12,334 nucleotides of DNA, from NCBI GenBank assembly GCA_050945995.1, contig JBMNUA010000053.1:1-12334 (forward strand), in the 5' to 3' direction. Both the position numbers and the translations under genes were made by a program. Shown here piece after piece: positions 7,342-12,334 of this stretch. The first letter of the stretch is position 1; each line of letters begins with the position of its first letter. The stretch is from RUG11247 sp050945995 (GTDB lineage Bacteria > Bacillota > Clostridia > Christensenellales > Aristaeellaceae). The notes under the pieces were generated by a model, which did not search any database, was not told where the DNA came from, and was given only the letters and a program-made list of their open reading frames with translations.

Positions 7342-7369
7342 GGTTACAGAAGAAAGGGAGGGGTTCTGC

Positions 7370-7705
7370 ATGACGAATGAGAAAATCGCATTTGACGAGG
7401 CGGACGTGCGCACCAACAAGGATATGGCGTCACTCGGCTATGTGCTGTTTTTTATACCGCTGTTGACCTGCAAAGATTCCAAGCTCGGCAGATTCTGCGC
7501 CAATCAGGGGCTTTTACTCATGATCACCTACTTCGTCGCGCGCTTCGTGCTTGGCTTCTTCCGATGGCTGTTTTTGTATGAATTCCTAAGCAGCGTCGTG
7601 AGCATCGGGCTGCTCGCGCTCGGCATCTACCTTGCGTACCAACTGCGCAAGCACGACAAGGTGACGCGGCTGCCCTACATCGGGCACTACACGCTGATTA
7701 AGTAA
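7370..7705 (+). CDS. Small multi-pass membrane protein (DUF4870-like)
   Basis: A 111-residue integral membrane protein of unknown function. A hydrophilic N-terminus (MTNEKIAFDEADVRTNKDMA) is followed by hydrophobic segments at roughly residues 20-33, 46-67 and 70-92, then a basic tail. The stretch FIPLLTCKDSKLGRFCANQGLLL resembles the small DUF4870-type family, in which a conserved residue pattern ending in H/NQG lies between the first two membrane segments; here the position is CANQG. The ATG at 7370 is preferred to an earlier in-frame TTG (7286) because GGGAGGGG lies just upstream and because the promoter lies between the two. Repeat copy 2 begins directly after the stop codon, and the transcript probably runs through it to the terminator at 7935. 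No function can be assigned. Confidence 0.75.
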   Translation: MTNEKIAFDEADVRTNKDMASLGYVLFFIPLLTCKDSKLGRFCANQGLLLMITYFVARFVLGFFRWLFLYEFLSSVVSIGLLALGIYLAYQLRKHDKVTRLPYIGHYTLIK

Positions 7706-7916
7706 ATGCGTGTTGACAAAGTCAACACTATCCGAGAAATGCAAGAGCGCATTTCTCGGAGTTCGGTATTTTCCCGCACACCTTCGGTGCACAGGAAAAT
7801 ACCGCAAGGAAGCGCTCAACATGGGCGCTCCTCGGCGACGTACACGCCGCCGCCTGCGGATTATAAGATGAAGGGGCTTCACAGCCCCTTCATGCATCCC
7901 CGGGAAGGAAACGAGG
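7706..7916 (+). repeat. Multi-hairpin interspersed element, copy 2
   Basis: Second copy, beginning right after a stop codon. H1 7710-7717/7721-7728 (8 bp, AAA loop, sequence different from copy 1); H2 7731-7742/7749-7760; H3 7764-7774/7794-7804 with one pair flipped from A-T to T-A relative to copy 1; H4 7811-7818/7822-7829 with a T-G wobble; H6 7868-7878/7883-7893; tail AAGGAAACGAGG. It sits between convergent genes and is followed on the same strand by a rho-independent terminator, so here it would be the 3' part of the membrane protein mRNA unless it has its own promoter. Confidence 0.85.
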
Positions 7917-7934
7917 TTTGTCATCCATCTATCC

Positions 7935-7964
7935 GCGGCTTCCATCATCGGAGCCGCATTTTTT
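7935..7964 (+). terminator. Rho-independent terminator downstream of repeat copy 2
   Basis: GCGGCTTC (7935-7942) pairs with GGAGCCGC (7950-7957), 8 bp including one T-G wobble, followed by ATTTTTT. The T-run is on the plus strand, so it ends transcripts coming from the membrane protein gene through the repeat. On the minus strand no T-run follows, so it is a poor terminator for the racemase operon. Confidence 0.75.
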
Positions 7965-7974
7965 GTCCCTATCG

Positions 7975-8769
7975 TTATAGGTACGCCCTGCCCTCCGCCA
8001 CGATGCGCACATCCGTCGCGATGCGAAGGGCGCGAACCGCGCCGTTTTCATACGCCGCCGAAACCGCGATCGCGCCGCCTGGCTGCGCAAGCGTCGCCGC
8101 AACATCGCGCGCCTGCGTGAGCGCGAGGTACGCGCCCACCGCCGCCGTGCCGCTGCCGCAGCCGCGCTCCCACACCATGGTATCCGACGAGGGCACATAC
8201 ACAAGCGGCGCGAGCGCCATCTTCCTGCGATCAAGCAGCATCACGCCCGCCGCCTGCGCGCCCGTGTGCGCCGCTATCTCTTTGGCAAGCGCGGGCGCGC
8301 CCGCGCGCAGCGCGTCGATGTCCTCCCCCTCGCAGATGCCGTGCGCGATGCCGGGCAGTTGGATCACGGGCACATCGCCCATGCGCGCAAGCCGCGCGGG
8401 CAGGGGCATCTCAAGCGCGCAATGGTGCGCATCCCCGCGCGCATCCCCGCGCACATCGACGCGGCAGTTGACAAGCCCTCGTGCGCCGGATATTTCCAGC
8501 GCCATCTCCCCCGCCGCCCCGGTTTCGCGCGCCAGATGCGCGCCCAAACACATCGCGGCGTTGCCGCAGAACTCGCCGCCCATCATCTGCAGCCGCATCC
8601 GCGCGCCGGGCAGCGTCGCGGGCTCTACAAAGCCCACCTGCTCGGCGTGCACACTACCCTCGTCCATCAGCGCGGCGGCGACGCGCGGCTGCTGTGCGCG
8701 CGCGACGGGCGAGAGGATCAAAAGCGTCATATTGCCCGCGGGGTTATACTTGATAAAATCGTATGTCAC
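7975..8769 (-). CDS. DapF-like amino acid epimerase/racemase (histidine-racemase type)
   Basis: A 264-residue cofactor-independent racemase of the diaminopimelate epimerase fold, which inverts an amino-acid alpha carbon with two cysteines acting as base and acid. Both are present: C68 in MMGGEFCGNA and C204 in WERGCGSGTA. The N-terminal YNPAGNMT and the GGEFCGNA form (rather than the DapF type MCGNGIR) match the histidine-racemase/CntK-like branch, and the length is shorter than the roughly 275 of DapF. No CntL- or CntM-like metallophore genes are in the window. The GTG start at 8769 overlaps the ATPase stop (GTGA), so the gene is translationally coupled to an amino-acid ABC transporter. That makes a role on an imported cationic or polar amino acid likely, by inference. 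A true diaminopimelate epimerase is less likely given the motif forms. Confidence 0.8.
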   Translation of the reverse strand: MTYDFIKYNPAGNMTLLILSPVARAQQPRVAAALMDEGSVHAEQVGFVEPATLPGARMRLQMMGGEFCGNAAMCLGAHLARETGAAGEMALEISGARGLVNCRVDVRGDARGDAHHCALEMPLPARLARMGDVPVIQLPGIAHGICEGEDIDALRAGAPALAKEIAAHTGAQAAGVMLLDRRKMALAPLVYVPSSDTMVWERGCGSGTAAVGAYLALTQARDVAATLAQPGGAIAVSAAYENGAVRALRIATDVRIVAEGRAYL

Positions 8770-9524
8770 CGCTGAAACCTGCTCAAAAACTGTATGGTGC
8801 GCTCCTGCTTCGGGTTGCCGATGATCTCCTCCGGGCTGCCCTCCTCGACGATCATACCGTCGTCCATGAAGATCACGCGCTCGGAGACATCGCGCGCAAA
8901 GCTCATCTCATGGGTGACGATCACCATGGTCATCTTCTCCGCGGCGAGATCGCGGATGACCTTGAGAATCTCGCCCGTCAATTCCGGGTCGAGCGCGGAG
9001 GTCGGCTCGTCGAAGAATAATATGCGCGGGTTCATCGCGAGCGCGCGGGCGATCGACACGCGCTGCTGCTGCCCGCCGGACAGTTGGTAGGGGTACGCCG
9101 TTTCCTTGTCCGTCAGCCCCATCTTGCGCAGAAGCTCCGCCGCCTCGGCATACACCTCGTCCTTCTCGCGCTTTTGCACGAGCATCGGCGCTTCGGTGAT
9201 GTTGCGCATCACCGAATAATGGGGAAACAGGTTGAAATTTTGAAACACCAGCCCGAAATTTCCCTTGATGCGCTGCAACTGCTGCGGCGGCGCGTACTTC
9301 GCGCGCCCGTGTTCGGATGTCGCCGCGTAATCGCCGAGGTACGCAAGCGAGCCGTCGTCCATCTGCTCGAGCAGCGTCGCGCAGCGAAGCAGCGTCGATT
9401 TGCCCGAGCCCGAAGGCCCAATCACCGCGACCACCTGGCTCTCGTCCACCGCCAGCGAGATGTCCTTGAGCACCCCCGTGCCGTCGAACGCCTTTTTACA
9501 ATGCTTCATTTCCAGTATCCGCAA
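8766..9524 (-). CDS. Polar amino acid ABC transporter ATP-binding protein (GlnQ/HisP type)
   Basis: The ATPase that powers amino-acid import at the inner face of the membrane. Visible motifs: Walker A GPSGSGKST (about residues 36-44), Q-loop LVFQNFNLFPH, signature LSGGQQQRVSIARAL, Walker B ILFFDEPTSALDPE and H-loop VIVTHEM, ending with the usual EEGSPEEII region. This FNLFPHYSVMRNI version is characteristic of polar-amino-acid importers. The start is uncertain: GTG at 9533 has GAGGGAG abutting it with no spacer, whereas TTG at 9524 has GGAGGTG six bases upstream and gives MRILEMKHCKKAF, so TTG is preferred. It lies just after the permease gene, whose stop is at 9539, and overlaps the racemase start by four bases. 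Confidence 0.93.
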   Translation of the reverse strand: MRILEMKHCKKAFDGTGVLKDISLAVDESQVVAVIGPSGSGKSTLLRCATLLEQMDDGSLAYLGDYAATSEHGRAKYAPPQQLQRIKGNFGLVFQNFNLFPHYSVMRNITEAPMLVQKREKDEVYAEAAELLRKMGLTDKETAYPYQLSGGQQQRVSIARALAMNPRILFFDEPTSALDPELTGEILKVIRDLAAEKMTMVIVTHEMSFARDVSERVIFMDDGMIVEEGSPEEIIGNPKQERTIQFLSRFQR

Positions 9525-9538
9525 TTCCGGCACCTCCC

Positions 9539-10186
9539 TCAGCGGTAGTAGCGCAGCTTCTTTTCAATGCGCTCCATCCCAAACGCGACGATCGCGTTGA
9601 AGATGTAGTAGAACACGCCCGCGACCATGAACGGCACAAACGATGTCTGCGACGCGGCGATCTGCTTGGCGATGGAGAACACCTCCTGATACGCGAGCGA
9701 GAACGCGAGCGAGGTGTCCTTGACCAATGTGACGACCTCGTTTGTCACCGACGGGAGGATGCGCTTGATCACCTGCGGGAGGATGATGCGCAGAAACGTC
9801 TGCCCGCGCGTGTAGCCGAGCACGGACGCCGCCTCATATTGCCCCAGCGGCATCGACTCGATGCCGGAGCGGAAGATTTCCGCAAAGTATGCGGCGTAGT
9901 TGACCACAAAGCCGATGATCACCGCATAGAACCGAAACCCGCGGATCGATATGCCGAACAGGTAGAACGGACCGAAGTACACCGCGATCAATTGAAGCAT
10001 CAGCGGCGTGCCGCGCATCACCGAGATGTAAATGCGCGTCAGCGCGCTGACGAGCCGGTTTTTCGACATACGCGCGAGCGCGACGAGCACGCCCAGCGGC
10101 AGGGAGAGCACGAGCGTCAATACGAAGATCAGGCTCGCGCGCCCCATGCCGACGGACATCTTTTCTAAGATCACGGAAAACGGCAT
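9539..10186 (-). CDS. Polar amino acid ABC transporter permease (HisM/GlnP type)
   Basis: A 215-residue membrane subunit forming the amino-acid channel, normal for the family. It has several hydrophobic segments: about 18-38, 62-80, 86-105, a central region, and 185-205. RGTPLMLQL at 58-66 and the cytoplasmic EAA loop starting at E118 (QYEAASVLGYTRGQTFLRI, then LPQ) are the family hallmarks; the loop docks onto the ATPase. The ATG at 10186 is chosen because GAGGTG (10192-10197 on the opposite strand) lies 5 bases upstream; the longer frame to 10261 adds a charged, unconserved extension that overlaps a hairpin. A single permease suggests it works as a homodimer, as in many Gram-positive importers. 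Confidence 0.93.
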   Translation of the reverse strand: MPFSVILEKMSVGMGRASLIFVLTLVLSLPLGVLVALARMSKNRLVSALTRIYISVMRGTPLMLQLIAVYFGPFYLFGISIRGFRFYAVIIGFVVNYAAYFAEIFRSGIESMPLGQYEAASVLGYTRGQTFLRIILPQVIKRILPSVTNEVVTLVKDTSLAFSLAYQEVFSIAKQIAASQTSFVPFMVAGVFYYIFNAIVAFGMERIEKKLRYYR

Positions 10187-10212
10187 ATCGACACCTCGCG
10201 TTTTATCATTGA

Positions 10213-10253
10213 TGCGCCGCGGCTCGGTGCGCATGCCCCGAAACCGCGGCGCA
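10213..10253 (-). other. Intercistronic hairpin between binding protein and permease
   Basis: TGCGCCGCGG (10213-10222) and CCGCGGCGCA (10244-10253) form a perfect 10-bp stem, with an inner TCGG/CCGA pairing, in the 86-base gap between the binding-protein and permease genes. No T-run follows on the minus strand. Such stems commonly protect the upstream mRNA and so favour excess binding protein; that role is inferred here. Confidence 0.65.
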
Positions 10254-10272
10254 GATTCCAATCAATCAGGGA

Positions 10273-11043
10273 TTATTCGTCGATCGTCAGGCAGATGAAG
10301 TCCTCGAGCCCGTACTTCTCGGCGAGCGTCTGGTAGGTGCCGTCGGCGACCAACTGCATGATCGCGCCCTCGACCTCGGCGACCAGATCCTCCTCGCCAA
10401 TGCGGAAGCCCACGCCGTACTCCTCGGACGCGATGGCGTCGCCGATGACGTAATTGTCGGGATCGGACTCGACGTAGAACTTCGCAACGCCGATGTCGAT
10501 CACAAGCGCGTCCACAGAGCCCGCTTTCAGCTCGGCGGCGGCGGTGACATACGAATCCACGACCTGGATGCTGCCGAAGGTATCGGCGAGGGGCTTGAGC
10601 CCTTCCTCATCTTCAAGCAGTTCCTGCGCGCTGGTGGCGATCTGCACGCCGATGATCTTGCCGGCGAGGTCGTCCGCGGTCTGGATGCCCGAGTCGGGGT
10701 AGGTGAGGATCACCTGCGAGTTGTCCACATAGGGGAACGACCAGGCGTAGTCGTCCTCGCGCCCGTTGATAGTGAAACCGCTCCAGACACAGTCGCACGC
10801 GCCGGCGTTGAGCTCCAGGTCCTTCGTGTCCCAGTTGACCGCGTATTCGGCGTACTCCCAGCCGAGCACCTCGCACACGGCCTTTGCCATTTCGATGTCA
10901 AAGCCCGTATACGCGCCGTCGTCGCCCATGTAGGAGTAGGGCGGGTAATTCGGATCGAAGCCCACGGTGAAGGTCTGCGCAAATGCGCCGGTCGCGCTCA
11001 CAAGGAGCATCAGAGCGATGGCGATGGATACGAGCTTTTTCAT
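10273..11043 (-). CDS. Polar amino acid ABC transporter substrate-binding protein
   Basis: A 256-residue family 3 (polar amino acid) binding protein. Signal peptide residues 1-22 (MKKLVSIAIALMLLVSATGAFA before QTF), with no lipobox cysteine. The mature protein opens with TVGFDPNYPPYSYMGDDG and TGFDIEMAKAV, then SGFTINGREDDYAWSFPYV, whose Arg is the usual carboxylate-binding residue, and VDALVIDIGVAKFYV near the amino-group-binding Asp; these are the expected amino-acid-binding elements. The start at 11043 follows GGGGGAA by 5 bases; an in-frame upstream extension to 11097 would overlap the promoter. It is first in the operon with permease, ATPase and racemase. Which amino acid binds cannot be told from the sequence. 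Confidence 0.93.
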   Translation of the reverse strand: MKKLVSIAIALMLLVSATGAFAQTFTVGFDPNYPPYSYMGDDGAYTGFDIEMAKAVCEVLGWEYAEYAVNWDTKDLELNAGACDCVWSGFTINGREDDYAWSFPYVDNSQVILTYPDSGIQTADDLAGKIIGVQIATSAQELLEDEEGLKPLADTFGSIQVVDSYVTAAAELKAGSVDALVIDIGVAKFYVESDPDNYVIGDAIASEEYGVGFRIGEEDLVAEVEGAIMQLVADGTYQTLAEKYGLEDFICLTIDE

Positions 11044-11087
11044 GATGGTTCCCCCGTTCAAATACTTTAGTCTGCTAATGTGATAGT

Positions 11088-11116
11088 ATAATAGCACGGC
11101 GTGCCGCGCGTGTCAA
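11088..11116 (-). promoter_or_regulatory. Promoter of the amino acid transporter-racemase operon
   Basis: On the minus strand: TTGACA (11111-11116), a 17-base spacer, then TATTAT (11088-11093), close to ideal sigma-70 boxes. It gives a leader of about 40 bases before the ATG at 11043. Confidence 0.85.
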
Positions 11117-11118
11117 GC

Positions 11119-11147
11119 CCGCCGATGTTAAGATTGATAATCGGCGG
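11119..11147. promoter_or_regulatory. Inverted repeat between divergent promoters (possible operator)
   Basis: CCGCCGAT (11119-11126) and ATCGGCGG (11140-11147) are perfect 8-base inverted arms, 13 bases apart. They directly flank the -35 box of the minus-strand promoter and overlap the spacer of the plus-strand one. An operator for a dimeric regulator is plausible but unproven. Confidence 0.45.
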
Positions 11148-11162
11148 CGGCTGTGATAAAAT
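11134..11162 (+). promoter_or_regulatory. Candidate promoter reading into repeat copy 3
   Basis: TTGATA (11134-11139), a 17-base spacer and TAAAAT (11157-11162) each match consensus at five of six positions. Transcription would begin at about 11169, inside H1 of repeat copy 3, and could run on into the rhamnosidase gene. Confidence 0.5.
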
Positions 11163-11374
11163 GAGCGTGTCGCCTTTGTCGCCACGCTGTCCGAGAAATG
11201 CAAGAGCGCATTTCTCGGAGTTCGGAATTTTCCCGCACACCTTCGGTGCACAGGAAAATTCCGCAAGGAAGCGCCCAACATGGGCGCTCCTCGGCGACGT
11301 ACACGCCGCCGCCTGCGGATTGAAAATGAAGGGGCTTCACAGCCCCTTCATGCATCCCCGAGGAGGAAACGAAG
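11163..11374 (+). repeat. Multi-hairpin interspersed element, copy 3
   Basis: Third copy. H1 11165-11174/11178-11187 (two mismatches, TTT loop, sequence unlike copies 1 and 2); H2 11190-11201/11208-11219; H3 11223-11233/11253-11263; H4 11270-11277/11281-11288 with C-G where copy 1 has T-A and copy 2 has T-G; H6 11326-11336/11341-11351; tail AGGAGGAAACGAAG. One base is missing between H5 and H6 relative to the others, which shifts every reading frame. It lies between divergent genes, 38 bases before the rhamnosidase ATG. Confidence 0.85.
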
Positions 11375-11380
11375 TTTACC

Positions 11381-11386
11381 TATAAT
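11381..11386 (+). promoter_or_regulatory. Possible -10 box of the rhamnosidase gene
   Basis: A perfect TATAAT lies just after the end of repeat copy 3 and about 26 bases before the rhamnosidase ATG. No good -35 box is found 16-18 bases upstream, because that position falls in the repeat tail, so this could be chance or a regulated promoter. Confidence 0.4.
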
Positions 11387-11412
11387 CTGAAACATTCGGA
11401 GGTTTTTTTGAT

Positions 11413-12334
11413 ATGGATTATGCCGTAGGGCACCTGACGACGGAGTTGATACGCGCGCCCCTGGGCATCGACGAGCGCGCGCCGCGCTTTGGCTGGCGGA
11501 TTGCATCGAGCGGGCGCGATGTTGTGCAGACGGGGTATCGGCTGCGCGTATGCGAGGGCGATACCGTCGTGTGGGACACGGGCGATGTCGCAAGCGGTGA
11601 AACGCAGTGGACCGAATACGCAGGCGCGCCGCTCAAGCCGCGCACAGCGTACACATGGCAGGTGATCTCCCGCCACGCGGGCGGCGAGGCGCAGGCGTCC
11701 TCGACATTTGAAACGGGCTTGATGGACGCAGGTCTCGGCGCATGGCGCGGCGCGCGCTTCATCGGCGATGCCTCGCAGGGGCTTTGGGCAAACGCAAAGG
11801 CGATTTTCTCCCTCACGCTACATTTCATGTTAAAGGGCGAGGCGGCGGGCATCATCTTCGGAAAAGACGACCCGCGCCTTCTTGACAAAAACAAGAACGA
11901 TTACAACATCGCGGGCGAGCACTACATCAAATACCGGATTTCGCGCGCGGGCATGCTCTCGATCTACCGCGTAGGCTATCACCCATCCGACACGGACGCG
12001 CCCATCGCGGAGATTCCGATCCCTGGCTTCAACCCCGCGCACCCCCACACGCTGCGCATCGATGTGACGGGCAACAACGCCTACGCCTACCTCGACGGCG
12101 CGCGCATCGACGAGACCCGCAAGGAGCTGCCGCCGCGCATGGTACGCCCGGGCATGCCATCGTTTCGCATCGCGCCCCGGCAGCTGAACCCCGCCGGCGA
12201 CAACGATTTGACCACCTACCCCATGCTCGCGACCTCCGGCTTTTTTGCCGAGGGCGTGTGCGAGGTGATCGGCTTTGAAATCGGCAATCTGCGCCCGCCG
12301 CAGGCGACGCTTGTGCGCGTGGAGGCGGCGACGC
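11413..12334 (+). CDS. Alpha-L-rhamnosidase (GH78), N-terminal part, cut by window edge
   Basis: The frame opens with ATG at 11413, preceded by GGAGG (11398-11402), and stays open for 307 codons to the window end. Residues 1-110 form the fibronectin-like N-terminal domain of bacterial alpha-L-rhamnosidases: LTTELIRAPLGIDERAPRFGW, then TGYRLRVCEGDTVVWDTG and LKPRTAYTWQV, followed by WRGARFIG near 112-118. These enzymes release terminal L-rhamnose from glycans and plant glycosides. Residues of roughly 128-290 form a beta-rich segment (GIIFGKDDPRLLDKNKNDYN, KYRISRAGMLSIYRV, TLRIDVTGNNAYAYLDG) that looks like a carbohydrate-binding jelly roll placed before the catalytic part. The (alpha/alpha)6 catalytic domain is beyond the window. 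There is no signal peptide, so it should act on imported oligosaccharides in the cytoplasm. Confidence 0.85.
   Translation, partial: MDYAVGHLTTELIRAPLGIDERAPRFGWRIASSGRDVVQTGYRLRVCEGDTVVWDTGDVASGETQWTEYAGAPLKPRTAYTWQVISRHAGGEAQASSTFETGLMDAGLGAWRGARFIGDASQGLWANAKAIFSLTLHFMLKGEAAGIIFGKDDPRLLDKNKNDYNIAGEHYIKYRISRAGMLSIYRVGYHPSDTDAPIAEIPIPGFNPAHPHTLRIDVTGNNAYAYLDGARIDETRKELPPRMVRPGMPSFRIAPRQLNPAGDNDLTTYPMLATSGFFAEGVCEVIGFEIGNLRPPQATLVRVEAAT

Noticed and set aside
7706..8824. 372-codon plus-strand open frame starting in repeat copy 2
   Set aside because: It runs antisense across the racemase gene, is Ser/Ala/Pro/Arg-rich, and its first part is repeat sequence whose frame is not kept in copy 3.
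9525..9533. GTG at 9533 as start of the ATPase gene
   Set aside because: The GAGGGAG ribosome-binding-like sequence abuts it with no spacer; the TTG at 9524 has GGAGGTG at the right distance. The difference is three residues and remains uncertain.
3738..11374. Repeats as integron attC sites, a CRISPR array or retron elements
   Set aside because: No integrase, cas or reverse transcriptase genes, no attC core boundaries, spacing of several kilobases, and no consistent gene-cassette orientation.

Overview
The window is GC-rich bacterial DNA that looks like a Gram-positive, anaerobe-type genome, most likely a Clostridia-type Firmicute. This is inferred from strong AGGAGG-type ribosome binding sites, GTG and TTG starts, an NAD-type L-lactate dehydrogenase, and a sugar- and amino-acid-uptake gene set; it was not tested by phylogeny. 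Eleven protein genes are supported, and the two at the window edges are partial. No rRNA, tRNA, transposase or CRISPR array is visible.

Layout. 1-1443 (+): an almost complete fucose/arabinose-isomerase-like sugar isomerase, convergent with an extracellular sugar-binding protein (1510-2766, -), with a terminator hairpin between them. 2873-3679 (-): an FRG-domain protein. 3680-4136: non-coding, holding copy 1 of a multi-hairpin repeat, a diverged partial module and the galE promoter. 4137-7275 (+): an apparent operon of galE, a secreted metallo-beta-lactamase-fold protein with a lamin-tail-like C-terminus, and ldh. 7370-7705 (+): a small membrane protein with its own promoter, followed by repeat copy 2 and a rho-independent terminator. 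7975-11043 (-): a polar-amino-acid ABC transporter operon (binding protein, permease, ATPase) ending in a DapF-like/histidine-racemase-like epimerase that overlaps the ATPase stop codon. 11044-11412: divergent promoters and repeat copy 3. 11413-end (+): N-terminal part of a GH78 alpha-L-rhamnosidase.

The gene content fits plant- or host-glycan use (rhamnose release, deoxy-sugar isomerisation, sugar uptake, UDP-galactose interconversion, lactate fermentation) plus amino-acid uptake coupled to a racemase.

The most notable signal is a roughly 190-210 base element present three times (about 3738-3951, 7706-7916 and 11163-11374), always in the same orientation and always between genes. It folds on paper into six successive hairpins. 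The copies are near identical, and their few differences fall in loops and linkers or change both partners of a base pair. That argues for a structured RNA (or a structured mobile DNA element) rather than a coding sequence. The first hairpin is conserved in shape but differs in sequence in every copy.
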